This document shows positions 17,022 through 26,917 of a stretch of DNA of 64,000 bases, piece after piece. Each line of letters starts with the position of its first letter. Positions within the stretch are counted from its first letter, which is position 1. The notes beneath the pieces are model-generated. The model made no database searches and was not told the origin of the DNA. It saw only the letters and a program-made list of their open reading frames with translations. The position numbers and the translations under genes are program-made. Source of the stretch: Sediminibacterium sp. (GTDB taxonomy: Bacteria; Bacteroidota; Bacteroidia; B-17B0; Aurantibacillaceae). Where the stretch lies: positions 25,385 through 89,384 of the forward strand of contig JASGCO010000016.1 of NCBI GenBank assembly GCA_030054095.1, written 5' to 3'.

Positions 17022-19274
17022 TTGAGTAAACGCTACTTATACCTTTTGGTTTGGTTTTTTATGTGCAGAACCATTACTGCCACCCATATTGTTGGCGGTG
17101 AAATGATCTACGATAAACTCAGTGGCAACGATTACAGAATTACATTAAAAGTTTACCGTGACTGTTATAATGGCGTGCCTCCATTTGATGGCGTTTTTAA
17201 TCCAAACGGCCCTACTATTCCGGCTTACATAACCGTTTATCAGAGTAATGGAAATATTCTGATTGGGCGGTATGACATAGGCGCGCCTGTAATCACCAAC
17301 ATTCCACCAAGTATCAACAATCCCTGTATCATTACGCCCAACTCTGTTTGCGTAGAAGAAGGGGTTTATACTTATACGCTTAACCTGCCGCCTGTTGCTG
17401 GCGGATACGATATTATTTATCAGCGTTGCTGCCGGAATAACACCATATTGAACATTGTAACTCCGGGAGCAACAGGTTCTACATACTATGCTCACATCAA
17501 TGGTAATGATGAGGTGTTTAACAATAGTTCTCCGCGCTTTAAAAAATTCCCGCCTATTTTTATTTGTCAGGGATTAAACATCGCATTTGATCACTCCGCC
17601 ACAGATCCGGATGGTGACCAGTTAGTTTATTCTTTGTGCGCACCATTTAATGGATTAGATGGCTGTTGCCCCAGTATTGGCAGTTCCGCGCCGCCAAGCC
17701 AGCCAAACACTACCTGCCCCTCTCCGCCTTTGGTTTGCCCGTCCGAAGCCCCACCACCACCCTTTCCACCGGTTGTTTTTACATCTTCTTTTACCGGCAG
17801 TTATCCTATCGCCTCTAACCCCTCTATTACTGTTAACCCTTTTACCGGTTTTATGAATGGCAAACCTACTACTGTTGGACAATGGGTAGTAAGTGTTTGT
17901 GTGAGTGAGTACAGAAACGGACAATTGATTGGTACGCACTACCGTGACTTTCAGTTTAATGTAGTAACCTGCAGTGTTACGGTATTAAGTATCATTAAAC
18001 CCCAGGTAGATAAATGCAGTGGTTTTGACGTTAACTTTGTCAACCAAAGTGTTGGGGGAACTACGTTTAAATGGGATTTTGGCGTAAATGGCATCAATAG
18101 CGATACCTCTAATCTGGCAAATCCTAATTACACGTATCAGGATACCGGGAAATACGAAGTAACGCTAATTGCCAACCCCGGCAAGCCTTGTGCGGATACA
18201 GCTAAAGAAATATTCTCCATTTATCCCGTTCTGGATATTAAATTTCCGGCACAAAACAAGCAATGCCTGAAGGGGAATGCTTTCAATTTTACCGTTCAGG
18301 GTGTTTACAATGGTGCTGCTACTTTTACATGGACATTTGGAGGAAACGCCACGCCTACTACCGCTTTTACCAAAACTGTAAGTAATGTTATTTTTAATCA
18401 GAAGGGTTTATACACCGTAAAGTTAAAAGCGCGCCAAAGTACGTGTATAGATTCCTTTATTGATACAGTCAGGGTAATAGGTAGACCCGAGGCTAAAATC
18501 AGAAACTTTCCCACACGGCTTTGCGACCCGGCCACCATTGCATTCAGTAACGGTAGCAGCAGCGATTTACCTCTGCAATTTGTATGGAAGTTTAGTGACG
18601 GGGAATCCAGTACAGCTTATGAACCTGTTAAAGTGTTTACTCCCCCCGGAATTTACGCCGTTACCTTAACGGCTATTACCAGCAGTTTATGTATTGATAC
18701 CAGTCAATTTTCGATCAATACGATTACAGTTTCACCAACACCAAAAGCCGACTTTGTAGCCACTCCCTCTGTTACAAGCATATTTGATGCAGAGATCCTT
18801 TTTACAGATAAATCTACTCCCGATGTTGTATTTTGGGAATACGATTATGGGGATGGTCTCGGTACCCCGCTGGCAAGCAGCTATCATACCTACAGGAAAT
18901 ACGGAACATACTATGTTACACAAAAGGTCAGAAACAGTTTTAGTTGCCGAGATTCAGTAACAAAAGAAGTTATCATACTTCCTGAATTCAGATTCTGGAT
19001 TCCGAATACGTTTACCCCCAACAACGATAACCTTAACGACTTGTTTATGCCTTCTATTATTGGTGTGGATGAATATAACTTTGAAATTTATGATCGCTGG
19101 GGCGAACTCGTGTTTCAGACAGATGACACCGACCGGGGCTGGAACGGCAAACTGGGTAATAAAAAATGCAAACAGGATGTGTATGTATGGCGCATTACGT
19201 TCCGCAATGTGGTTAGTAAAAAAAGGGAACAACACTTTGGACACGTTCTTTTACTTCGCAGCGAGGAAGAATAA
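17022..19274 (+). CDS. PKD-domain surface protein with gliding-motility-associated (T9SS type B) C-terminus
   Basis: A ~750-residue secreted protein. I favour the TTG at 17022: it gives a short basic start (SKRY), a hydrophobic core (LYLLVWFFM) and a cleavage region before THIVGGE, the usual mature start of this family. The TTG at 16926 lies inside the promoter, and the first ATG (17061) would lose the signal peptide. Several PKD repeats follow (FKWDFGVNG, FTWTFGGN, FVWKFSDGE, EYDYGDG). The end, FWIPNTFTPNNDNLNDLF to YVWRITFRN, is the type B sorting domain (gliding-motility-associated C-terminal domain). It is probably a large surface or adhesin protein. Confidence 0.85.
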   Translation: MSKRYLYLLVWFFMCRTITATHIVGGEMIYDKLSGNDYRITLKVYRDCYNGVPPFDGVFNPNGPTIPAYITVYQSNGNILIGRYDIGAPVITNIPPSINNPCIITPNSVCVEEGVYTYTLNLPPVAGGYDIIYQRCCRNNTILNIVTPGATGSTYYAHINGNDEVFNNSSPRFKKFPPIFICQGLNIAFDHSATDPDGDQLVYSLCAPFNGLDGCCPSIGSSAPPSQPNTTCPSPPLVCPSEAPPPPFPPVVFTSSFTGSYPIASNPSITVNPFTGFMNGKPTTVGQWVVSVCVSEYRNGQLIGTHYRDFQFNVVTCSVTVLSIIKPQVDKCSGFDVNFVNQSVGGTTFKWDFGVNGINSDTSNLANPNYTYQDTGKYEVTLIANPGKPCADTAKEIFSIYPVLDIKFPAQNKQCLKGNAFNFTVQGVYNGAATFTWTFGGNATPTTAFTKTVSNVIFNQKGLYTVKLKARQSTCIDSFIDTVRVIGRPEAKIRNFPTRLCDPATIAFSNGSSSDLPLQFVWKFSDGESSTAYEPVKVFTPPGIYAVTLTAITSSLCIDTSQFSINTITVSPTPKADFVATPSVTSIFDAEILFTDKSTPDVVFWEYDYGDGLGTPLASSYHTYRKYGTYYVTQKVRNSFSCRDSVTKEVIILPEFRFWIPNTFTPNNDNLNDLFMPSIIGVDEYNFEIYDRWGELVFQTDDTDRGWNGKLGNKKCKQDVYVWRITFRNVVSKKREQHFGHVLLLRSEEE

Positions 19275-19286
19275 TTATTTTGCCTT

Positions 19287-19351
19287 GTAACAGAATTCCT
19301 AATACAGAATGTAGATTTATAACCCAAATTACGTATTAGAAATCCTGTTAC
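19287..19351. repeat. 19-bp imperfect inverted repeat between convergent genes
   Basis: The arms at 19287-19305 and 19333-19351 match at 17 of 19 positions (GTAACAG and CTAATAC ends identical) around a 27-nt loop. It lies between the ends of the PKD cargo gene and the convergent hypothetical gene, so it may act as a bidirectional terminator. An eight-C run (19353-19360) follows it. It has no T-tract on the plus strand, so a small mobile-element remnant is also possible. Confidence 0.5.
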
Positions 19352-19386
19352 GCCCCCCCCTTCAAAATCTGATGCGTAATCTGTAT

Positions 19387-19956
19387 TTAGTTCAGCCGTT
19401 TCGACATTACTTTACTGACATTGCCAAACACTTGTCCGGGCGAGAATTTCCGCCAATCAAAATCATCCAGTTCGCCACCGTAAATAAAATAGTAATCAAT
19501 TCTGGCCCTTTTAAATTCGCGCAGGACGTGTTCCCTGAAATTGATAAGCGCGATCCAACCATCTTCACCATTATCATCGAACCATTCTTCGTAATAGCTA
19601 TCATCACTATCATGAAAATTCAATACGTTCTCTCCTATCAGTATGTATTTATTAATGCCATGATAATTCAGTTCATCAATAAAATCGCGTTTCAGTAACA
19701 TGATATCGTTATTGATAGCGTCATTCCACTCTCCTATCAATTCAATAATAGCGTATTTTTCAGTATAATCCACAAATAAGATCTTTATATAAAGCGTTTC
19801 AGAGCCAATATCGTCCCATTGCGGATGGATATAATAATTGTAAATTGTATTTGTGTACTCAAACTCACTATATTCCCTGCCGTAAAACGGAGAATCGGGG
19901 TCTTGTGCCGCCACGTAAAGATGTCTCCAGTTATAAAACGGTTCTATCGTATGCAT
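19387..19956 (-). CDS. Hypothetical acidic, aromatic-rich protein
   Basis: A 189-residue protein that I do not recognise. It has no signal peptide or membrane segment and is rich in Asp, Glu, Tyr, Phe and Trp (for example EPFYNWRHLYVAAQD near the start and YYEEWFDDNGEDGW in the middle). A hydrophobic strand pattern (LYIKILFVDY, YAIIELIGEW, KYILIGENVL) suggests an alpha/beta fold. It is convergent to the PKD cargo gene and divergent from the glycosyltransferase operon. Steady codon use and the absence of internal stops make it a real gene. Confidence 0.7.
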   Translation of the reverse strand: MHTIEPFYNWRHLYVAAQDPDSPFYGREYSEFEYTNTIYNYYIHPQWDDIGSETLYIKILFVDYTEKYAIIELIGEWNDAINNDIMLLKRDFIDELNYHGINKYILIGENVLNFHDSDDSYYEEWFDDNGEDGWIALINFREHVLREFKRARIDYYFIYGGELDDFDWRKFSPGQVFGNVSKVMSKRLN

Positions 19957-20046
19957 ACCGTAAAATTATGGAAAAAATACCGCCGCCTTCATATTCTTTA
20001 GCTATTTTTACCTTACTAAATTTTACTTATCTGAATAGTTCGGGGG

Positions 20047-20787
20047 ATGTTACGACTGAGCATTATTACTATCAATTTTAATAACGCCAAAGGCTTAGAT
20101 AAAACACTCCGTAGTGTAATTAACCAGAGCTGCGGCAGCTTTGAATATATTGTGATTGATGGCGGAAGCACAGATGATAGTATCAGGTATCTTGAGCTAT
20201 ACAGTGAGGCCATTCATTACCAAATCAGTGAACCGGACACAGGCATTTACCACGCTATGAACAAAGGCATAAAGGCCGCAACCAGCCAGTACCTCTTGTT
20301 TCTCAATAGCGGCGATTATCTGGCCGCCCCTGATGTAATTGAGAAAATACTGCCACAACTTGACTCTACCGCCATAGTGTATGGTAACCTTATCCTTTCC
20401 GGAGAGGACAAAACACAAACGGTTATTTCGCCTTCAAGCTTTGGCGTTTACGAATTGATGCTTTCAACTATCTGGCACCCCACCGCTTTTATCAGACGTG
20501 ATTTATTTTTACGGTATGGTTTATACAACGAAGAACTTAGCATTACAGCCGATTATGAATTTTTTATCCGGTGCATAGTACGTTATAAGCAAAAAACGAA
20601 ACATATTTCCACGATTATTACGGTTTTTGATTTAGGCGGTGTAAGCAATAATCCTGAGTGGAGTGCTAAACAATCCCGGCAAAGAGCACTCAGTTGGGAA
20701 CTGAATGTAACTCCTTTCCGTTTAAAACTTTATAAATTGTACATTTGGCTGAAACGCCGGTTTCTGTACTATACCGGACAATTATAA
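20047..20787 (+). CDS. Glycosyltransferase family 2
   Basis: A 246-residue GT-A enzyme. The N-terminus LRLSIITINFNNAKGLDKTLRSV and YIVIDGGSTDDS are the family 2 nucleotide-sugar-binding start. GIYHAMNKGI and FLNSGDY follow, the latter giving the metal-binding acidic motif. The C-terminal half has ITADYEFFIRCI. The ATG starts right at the family N-terminus. It is first of four tightly packed glycosyltransferase genes, probably building a surface polysaccharide or glycan. Confidence 0.88.
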   Translation: MLRLSIITINFNNAKGLDKTLRSVINQSCGSFEYIVIDGGSTDDSIRYLELYSEAIHYQISEPDTGIYHAMNKGIKAATSQYLLFLNSGDYLAAPDVIEKILPQLDSTAIVYGNLILSGEDKTQTVISPSSFGVYELMLSTIWHPTAFIRRDLFLRYGLYNEELSITADYEFFIRCIVRYKQKTKHISTIITVFDLGGVSNNPEWSAKQSRQRALSWELNVTPFRLKLYKLYIWLKRRFLYYTGQL

Positions 20788-20788
20788 C

Positions 20789-21547
20789 GTGAAGGATTTT
20801 ATCTACTATACACTGAAATTTTGGGGCAGTACAATCCGCTTATGGGGCCGGCGGTTCAAACGTGCGTTCTACACTAAACAGCTTAGCGCACAGGATTGTT
20901 TTGAGTTACCCATTATTATCAATAATTACAACCGCTTAACCTACACCCGGGAGCTGGTAGATTGGTTGTGGAAAGCGGGGTACAAAAACATTATCATACT
21001 GGATAATCTTTCGACCTATCCGCCATTGCTAGATTATTACAAAAGCTGTCCCGCCAAAGTTATCTTTTTGGGGAAAAACCTGAAATTTAAGGCGCTCTGG
21101 CAAATTGACCTGTTTAATGTAATAAAAAAGAATTACTACGTGTACACGGATTCTGATGTTTATCCGGGCACAAATTGCCCCAACGATATTGTTTACCACC
21201 TTTATCTTTTATCGAAACGGTTTACCTGCGAAAAAGCGGGCCCCGCGCTTCAGATTGATGATTTACCGGAGCATTATGCCCTACGAGATGACGTAATCCG
21301 TTTTGAACAACGGCATTGGGATCATCCGTTGGCGGCAGATGTTTACGATGCGCCGATAGATACAACCTTTGCCCTTTACAAGCCGTTTGCGTACGGAGCC
21401 GCCGAAGAGTGCAAGGGCATAAGAGTGGCAGGTAATCTGCAATTTAAACACATGCCATGGTATATTAACAGCCAGGCGCCCGGTGATGAAGAATTATTTT
21501 ATAAATCAACCATTACGACAGGTTCAACAATGTGGTCTGAAAAATAA
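20789..21547 (+). CDS. GT-A-type glycosyltransferase
   Basis: A 252-residue protein starting with GTG one base after the previous stop. The segment PIIINNYNRLTYTRELVDWLWKAGYKNIIILDN is the GT-A nucleotide-binding start, and YYVYTDSDVYP carries the DxD metal motif. An N-terminal amphipathic region (YYTLKFWGSTIRLWGRRFKRAF) may associate with the membrane. Sugar specificity cannot be read from sequence. It is the second gene of the glycosyltransferase operon. Confidence 0.75.
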   Translation: MKDFIYYTLKFWGSTIRLWGRRFKRAFYTKQLSAQDCFELPIIINNYNRLTYTRELVDWLWKAGYKNIIILDNLSTYPPLLDYYKSCPAKVIFLGKNLKFKALWQIDLFNVIKKNYYVYTDSDVYPGTNCPNDIVYHLYLLSKRFTCEKAGPALQIDDLPEHYALRDDVIRFEQRHWDHPLAADVYDAPIDTTFALYKPFAYGAAEECKGIRVAGNLQFKHMPWYINSQAPGDEELFYKSTITTGSTMWSEK

Positions 21548-21549
21548 GG

Positions 21550-22491
21550 ATGAGACCTTTGGTATCCATATGTATTCCCGCTTACCGGAATCCGGAAATG
21601 CTGAAACGTTGCATTCAGTCGGTGTTGGTACAAACGTACACGCATTACGAACTGATTATTACAGACGACAGCCCCGACAATTGTATTGAACTATTACTGA
21701 ACGAACTATTAAACGACCGGCCATACCAGTATTACCGGAACACTCCGGCTTTGGGATCGCCCGAAAACTGGAATAAGGCCATTCGCCTTTCAAAAGGCGA
21801 GTACATTAAACTGTTGCATCATGATGATTGGTTTCCTGAGTCCGATAGTTTGGAACAATTCATGACTGCTGCCACAGAAAGCGACGCTTCGTTTCTGTTC
21901 TGTAACAGTAACGTTGTTTCTCCGGCTCCAAACGGGAGTTACATACACGCTGCCAATTCCAGACAAGTGAAGCGTTTGCAAACAGAGCCCGATTTTTTGT
22001 TTTTCCGTAATATTATTGGTGCTCCCAGTGCAACCCTTTATAAACGGGATGACACATTGCAGTATGACCCAGCATTTACATGGCTCGTAGATGTGGTGTT
22101 TTATATTCGTTATTTAACAAAACACCAAAGCGTTTATCACATAAACGCGACGCTGATGAATACGTTTAACGGTGCCGAAGGGCAAATTACCCAGTCTGTG
22201 GCTAACGATGCCAGAATTGTTTTAGGAGAACACCTGCTGTTGTTTGACGCGCTTTATCCGGATGCGATCCATTCAGAAAAAAGTGTACTGTATTTTGAAG
22301 AACTTTTTGCCCGGTTTGGCATTACCACATTCCACGCACTCAATGCCATTGTTCCTGTTCCCCCCACCCTGATTCCTTTTTTACAGAAGGTTTTTAAAGA
22401 ACAGACTAAAAACGTTTGGTTAAAGAAAATAATAAAACGCCTGTTAACCAGCCGTTACAATAAACAATTTTTTAAAATAGAACGTTTCTGA
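21550..22491 (+). CDS. Glycosyltransferase family 2
   Basis: A 313-residue family 2 enzyme: VSICIPAYRNPEMLKRCIQSVLVQTY and LIITDDSPDN form the nucleotide-binding start, and KLLHHDDWF supplies the metal-binding acidic motif. A conserved LVDVVFYIRYL segment lies in the C-terminal half. It starts 2 nt after the previous stop, and its stop overlaps the next ATG by one base, so it is translationally coupled within the four-gene operon. Confidence 0.88.
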   Translation: MRPLVSICIPAYRNPEMLKRCIQSVLVQTYTHYELIITDDSPDNCIELLLNELLNDRPYQYYRNTPALGSPENWNKAIRLSKGEYIKLLHHDDWFPESDSLEQFMTAATESDASFLFCNSNVVSPAPNGSYIHAANSRQVKRLQTEPDFLFFRNIIGAPSATLYKRDDTLQYDPAFTWLVDVVFYIRYLTKHQSVYHINATLMNTFNGAEGQITQSVANDARIVLGEHLLLFDALYPDAIHSEKSVLYFEELFARFGITTFHALNAIVPVPPTLIPFLQKVFKEQTKNVWLKKIIKRLLTSRYNKQFFKIERF

Positions 22492-23348
22492 TGATTATTG
22501 TAAAACTACAGGGAGGTTTAGGAAACCAGTTGTTTCAGTTTGCTGCTGGCCTGGCTTTGGCACGACGGCATAGCACTACTTTAAAAATTGATACATCCTT
22601 TCTGAACGCCGACCCTTCGGGACATTACACCAAACGGCATCTGGAGTTAAATGTATTTGACATAGCGCTGGCAGAAGCAACTGAAGAGGATTTAAGACGA
22701 TTCCCGCTTCAGGAAAACCGGTACATACGCAAACTAAAAGAATGGTTGCGTATTTCGTTTAACACTCAGGTTTTTAATGAACGCGGGCACCACTACAATA
22801 CTTACTTTTCCAGATTACCAGCCAACACTTATTTGAATGGTTACTGGCAAAGTGAACACTACTTTAAAAATTGCAGCGCTGAACTTAGAACATTACTTCG
22901 GTTCAAACCGGGCTATGTATTGTGTGACGCTGAATTAGAACAACGTATTACCAACACAAACAGTGTTTCCGTTCATGTAAGACGGGGCGATTACGTCAGC
23001 CTGAGTGCCGCCAACAGTTTTCATGGGGTATGCGGGCCGGATTATTACCGGAAGGCCATGGCTCTGTTTCCGGCAGATACTACTTTTTACATTTTTTCGG
23101 ATGATCTGGAATGGTGCCGGGAAAATCTTCATTCCGGTTACTGTATGGAATTTATAGAGACACCAAATGCCTACACTGATTTTTATCTGATGAGTCAATG
23201 CAAGCATCATATCATTGCCAACAGCAGTTTCAGTTGGTGGGCCGCCTGGTTACATAACGACAACAAAAAACAGGTGATTGCTCCGCGGCGCTGGTTTGCA
23301 TCAGCGGCTACGCCTGATATCTATCCCGATAACTGGGTCAGGTTATAA
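22491..23348 (+). CDS. Alpha-1,2-fucosyltransferase (GT11)
   Basis: A 285-residue GT11 enzyme. All family signatures are visible: the N-terminal KLQGGLGNQLFQFAAGLALA, the GDP-fucose-binding VSVHVRRGDYV in the middle, DLEWCRENL, and NSSFSWWAAWL near the end. It would transfer fucose in alpha-1,2 linkage, capping the glycan made by the three upstream enzymes. No GDP-fucose synthesis genes are in the window. It is the last gene of the operon. Confidence 0.92.
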   Translation: MIIVKLQGGLGNQLFQFAAGLALARRHSTTLKIDTSFLNADPSGHYTKRHLELNVFDIALAEATEEDLRRFPLQENRYIRKLKEWLRISFNTQVFNERGHHYNTYFSRLPANTYLNGYWQSEHYFKNCSAELRTLLRFKPGYVLCDAELEQRITNTNSVSVHVRRGDYVSLSAANSFHGVCGPDYYRKAMALFPADTTFYIFSDDLEWCRENLHSGYCMEFIETPNAYTDFYLMSQCKHHIIANSSFSWWAAWLHNDNKKQVIAPRRWFASAATPDIYPDNWVRL

Positions 23349-23408
23349 TACCCAATCCCATGTATTAATGGCCCTATAATTTCCAAAACTAACGTGTATT
23401 AGTGGCCG

Positions 23409-23536
23409 GGTGATTGAAGCGGCAGCCTTGTGCAGAACTTTGTTTGGTTTTACGCGAGCGCGGAGGCTGAGGAACAAAGCCCCCGAAAGCCGCTGCAAAA
23501 CAACAAATTGCCAGCAAGCTACAGCGAAAAACACAG
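23409..23536 (+). repeat. GC-rich intergenic repeat, copy A
   Basis: This non-coding stretch between convergent genes shares ordered blocks with the region 45735-45875 read on the opposite strand: AGCGGCAGCC at the left, GCGAGC and TGAGGA in the middle, AAGCC, and AGCAaGCTACAGCG at the right. The composition is clearly more GC-rich than the flanks. The two copies appear to belong to one dispersed repeat family; similar blocks are, as I recall, common between genes in other Bacteroidota. Confidence 0.55.
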
Positions 23537-23600
23537 TTTTTGAAAGGCTATGCGAAAAGAGAAAACGGCCCCTGTGAGAACTCAGATTAATAATACCAAT

Positions 23601-23942
23601 TTATCCTCCGGCCTTTTTGGCCGAGTACCCTTCTTTGGTTAATAGTACAAGCAATTTATCTCTCAAATCGCCCTGTATCAGTATTTCTCCATCTTTCACA
23701 CTTCCACCTACCCCGCACTTTTGCTTTAGCAATTTTCCAAGCTGTTCCAGGTCTTCCGGTTTACCTATGAAACCGGTTATACGGCTTACAAATTTTCCGC
23801 CGCCTATACGATCGAGAAAAATTTTTAAATGTTGTTTACCCGGCGGTAAAGTCTCCTCTACTTCTTCCTCTTCATGCTCAAAAGAAAAATCGGGATTGGT
23901 ACTGTACACTACATTAATTCTTTGTTTGTCCTTTTTACTCAT
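23601..23942 (-). CDS. SUI1/YciH-like translation factor
   Basis: A 113-residue protein with a C-terminal SUI1 (eIF1-like) domain, about residues 35-110: [20 protein letters not shown], then [28 protein letters not shown], the classic KxKxGxGGxxxxxxI-type signature. Bacterial YciH-type proteins are thought to affect start-site fidelity. The acidic N-terminal region (HEEEEVEE) is extra. Its ATG overlaps the stop of the TPR gene (ATGA), so it is translationally coupled to it. Confidence 0.88.
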   Translation of the reverse strand: MSKKDKQRINVVYSTNPDFSFEHEEEEVEETLPPGKQHLKIFLDRIGGGKFVSRITGFIGKPEDLEQLGKLLKQKCGVGGSVKDGEILIQGDLRDKLLVLLTKEGYSAKKAGG

Positions 23943-25018
23943 AATTGGCGAGGCTTAATAAAATAGGCCGCAAATGGCACTAACAAAAATAAAAAAATCC
24001 AGACAAAATACCCGTAACTCTTTTGAGCTACCGGTGCAATAACCGGCGTAAAAGACTCATCAAATTGCACCGGTACTTCTTTTGTTTGCAAACTATCCTT
24101 TAATGCCAAGAGTTTTTTATAACACGCATTGGCCATATAAACATCTTTTACCTTTTCGGCCCAAAGAGCCTTTACGTTATAATACTCTTCGAGTGCTTCC
24201 CCGTAATTATACTTTTGGATGATACCCAGCGTCTTAATCAACTGCTTATCTGCTTCTTCGGGCATATTTCTGTTGAGTGCAATTTTTGCCAGACATAAAT
24301 AACTATCGGCTTTTTCGGGTTCATTATCCATAAGATCCTTTACGACCAAAGAGGCATCAGCATAGGCCTCCGCTTTATCCATATCGTTTCCTGCAAAAGA
24401 TAAATCGGAAAGATTGTTCAATGCCGACCCTTGTATTTCGTAATCGGAATTTTGCTTCGATTGTTCCAGTGCCTTAATGTAATAATACTCGGCCAGTACA
24501 AAATGCCCTTGTTCCTGATGTAACACCCCAAGATTAAGATACAAACGATCGGACAGTAAACTGTCATTTTGGTCTATTGCTGCCTGTAGTGCACGCAGGT
24601 AACATAACTCGGCCTGCCTGTACACTTTTAGTTCACTATACACATTAGCCAGATTCAGTTCACTTTTGGCTATTCCGGCCACATCTTTAATTTCCTGCCG
24701 CCATTGAATAGCTTGCTGATGATAGTGTAACGCCCGTGTATAATCTCCTTTACGGTAAAATAAAATACCCAGTAATGTAGCGGCTTTGGCTTTGTAATAA
24801 GGCGAATGGGACTGTGCCGCGTAAGCCTCGCTATAACGCGCACAGCGAAAACTAAAATCGGGATTCTTTAAGCGATACCTGAAGCCTTGTTCATAAAACA
24901 ATCCGGCCCTTAACGTATCGTGGGCGTATCCATTAGCCGAAACAATAAGCGAATCGAGGTGTTGTGCTTTTGTAACAGATAAAATGGTGATAAATAAAAC
25001 TATCAGTTGTTGTTTCAC
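23939..25018 (-). CDS. TPR-repeat protein with signal peptide and C-terminal membrane helix
   Basis: I favour the GTG at 25018: it gives a signal peptide ([14 protein letters not shown] then TKAQ). Longer starts run into the divergent M61 gene. The body is a run of about six TPR repeats (for example [78 protein letters not shown]). A membrane helix ([17 protein letters not shown]) sits at the C-terminus. It looks like a kinase sensor module without the kinase. It is coupled to the SUI1 gene. Confidence 0.75.
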   Translation of the reverse strand: MKQQLIVLFITILSVTKAQHLDSLIVSANGYAHDTLRAGLFYEQGFRYRLKNPDFSFRCARYSEAYAAQSHSPYYKAKAATLLGILFYRKGDYTRALHYHQQAIQWRQEIKDVAGIAKSELNLANVYSELKVYRQAELCYLRALQAAIDQNDSLLSDRLYLNLGVLHQEQGHFVLAEYYYIKALEQSKQNSDYEIQGSALNNLSDLSFAGNDMDKAEAYADASLVVKDLMDNEPEKADSYLCLAKIALNRNMPEEADKQLIKTLGIIQKYNYGEALEEYYNVKALWAEKVKDVYMANACYKKLLALKDSLQTKEVPVQFDESFTPVIAPVAQKSYGYFVWIFLFLLVPFAAYFIKPRQL

Positions 25019-25045
25019 TCTTAACCAAATATATAAATTTATGGT

Positions 25046-26773
25046 ATGATTCAATACACATTTTATCAAAAAAATACACATGCCCATTATGTGTACATAG
25101 ATATGCTGTTCGACACCAACGCTTTAGCGTTTATTGAACTACAGTTGCCTGCCTGGCGTCCGGGTCGCTACGAGTTAGGGAATTTTGCCAGGAACATAAA
25201 AAAACCAGAATTCTTCAATGAAGCTGAGGCGCCTTTACCGTTTACCAAATTAACAAAGGATTTATGGCGGATTGAAACCAAAGGCTGCAAACGTATTAAA
25301 GCCACCTATAGTTACTATGCAGCGGAATTAAATGCCGGTGCTTGCTTCGCGGATCATGAACAACTATACATAAATCCTGTGCATTGCTGCTTTCAGGTAA
25401 AGGGACAGGAACAGGTGACACATAAACTGGTACTGAACGTTCCTGAACAGTATAAGATTGCCAGTAGTTTAAAAACCATAGGAAAAGAACTTTACGCCGC
25501 TAATTATGAAGAACTGGTGGACTCGCCCTTTATTGCCTCCGCTAATTTACAAAGTGATGTGTATCAAAGTAACGGCATTTCCTTTCACCTGCATTTTTGC
25601 GGATATTGCCAACCTGATTTTACAAGACTAAAACAGGATTTTGAAAAATTTACCAGTTACCAGATTGCCTTTTGGGGTGGATTTCCGGTAAATGATTACC
25701 ATTTCCTGTTCCAGATAACCCCTTTTAAATTTTACCATGGCGTAGAACACCAAAAGAATACGGTGATTGCTATAGGGCCGGGTTACGCGCTTCATAGTCC
25801 TTCTGTGTACGAAGATGTTCTCGGGGTGAGTTGCCACGAATTGTTTCATACCTGGAATATTAAATACATACGTCCGGCGGAGTTATTGCCATATGATTAC
25901 AGCAAGGAAAATTACGCCAGAACCGGCTATGTTTACGAAGGGTTTACAACTTATTACGGCGATAAGCACCTTTTATGTTCGGGTGTATTTACAAAGGAAC
26001 AGTATTTTAAAACGCTGGAAGAACGTTTACAAAAACACTTTCATAATTTTGGACGCTATAACCTGAGTGTGGCCGACAGTAGTTGGGATACCTGGCTGGA
26101 TGGGTATATTCCGGGTGCTCCTTATCGCAAAACCAATATTTACGATGAAGGAAACCTTATTGCATTGATTCTGGATACTGAGATTATGAAAGCAACAGGT
26201 AACCAACGTTCGTTAAAAGATGTGTGTCGTTTGTTATACGACCGTTTTGGCAAAACCGGAAAAGGCTATACGGAACAAAACATTATTGAATTGGTTAATG
26301 AAGTTGGTGGCACTGACTTAAGCCATGTATTTACCAATTATGTTTACGCCGCAGCGGATTATGAACCCGCGTTAGCAGAAGCTTTCCGCTATCTGGGAAT
26401 TGCCTTCCGGAAAACAGAATCGTCATTACTGCATGAACAGTTATTTGGCTTTAAAACCGTTGACAATGGTTCGTTTTCAAAAGTAAGTCTGGTTGCGCCT
26501 TATTCTCCGGCATGGAAAGCAGGATTATTTAATGGCGACGAGATTATTGCCGTAAATGGAAGGGTTATCAGAAATAACCTCCCGCATTGGCTGGCTTATT
26601 TTAAGAATGAAGACGCTATTCGTTTAACTGTGGTCAAAAACGAAGCGCTGGAAGAATTAACGATTACAAAGGATAAAAAAGGAGCTACTTGGTTGGCGAC
26701 TTATCAGTTAAATGTTTTGAATGAAGTATCCATTGAGGCCAAAACTGCGTTTGAACAATGGCTACAAAACTGA
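25046..26773 (+). CDS. M61-family metallopeptidase with PDZ domain
   Basis: A 575-residue glycyl-aminopeptidase-like enzyme. The zinc motif HELFH lies at residues 264-268 (VSCHELFHTWNIKYIRP), with the third ligand Glu in GYVYEGFTTYYGD. The N-terminal beta domain (QLPAWRPGRYELGNFARN) is typical of M61. A PDZ domain follows at about residues 465-540 (VSLVAPYSPAWKAGLFNGDEIIAVNG). No signal peptide is seen, so it is probably cytoplasmic. TAAATTTA, close to a -7 element, lies 4 nt before the ATG. Confidence 0.9.
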   Translation: MIQYTFYQKNTHAHYVYIDMLFDTNALAFIELQLPAWRPGRYELGNFARNIKKPEFFNEAEAPLPFTKLTKDLWRIETKGCKRIKATYSYYAAELNAGACFADHEQLYINPVHCCFQVKGQEQVTHKLVLNVPEQYKIASSLKTIGKELYAANYEELVDSPFIASANLQSDVYQSNGISFHLHFCGYCQPDFTRLKQDFEKFTSYQIAFWGGFPVNDYHFLFQITPFKFYHGVEHQKNTVIAIGPGYALHSPSVYEDVLGVSCHELFHTWNIKYIRPAELLPYDYSKENYARTGYVYEGFTTYYGDKHLLCSGVFTKEQYFKTLEERLQKHFHNFGRYNLSVADSSWDTWLDGYIPGAPYRKTNIYDEGNLIALILDTEIMKATGNQRSLKDVCRLLYDRFGKTGKGYTEQNIIELVNEVGGTDLSHVFTNYVYAAADYEPALAEAFRYLGIAFRKTESSLLHEQLFGFKTVDNGSFSKVSLVAPYSPAWKAGLFNGDEIIAVNGRVIRNNLPHWLAYFKNEDAIRLTVVKNEALEELTITKDKKGATWLATYQLNVLNEVSIEAKTAFEQWLQN

Positions 26774-26917
26774 GTACTTTAACACGTTATTATCGTTTAA
26801 ATGTGTACTTCATTCTATCAAGAAATGCTGCTTTTTATGTTAAACACCGTTTATATAAATGTAATCCAATGAATCCTTTTTTTAATTTTACCAATTACAC
26901 TAAAACCTATAATAATT

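Noticed and set aside
17655..17939. Minus-strand frame inside the PKD cargo gene
   Set aside because: It lies opposite a Pro/Ser-rich stretch and has no recognisable features; the plus-strand family match is clear.
20047..23348. Glycosyltransferase operon as a recently acquired island
   Set aside because: I saw no integrase, tRNA junction, insertion sequence or obvious base-composition change at its edges.
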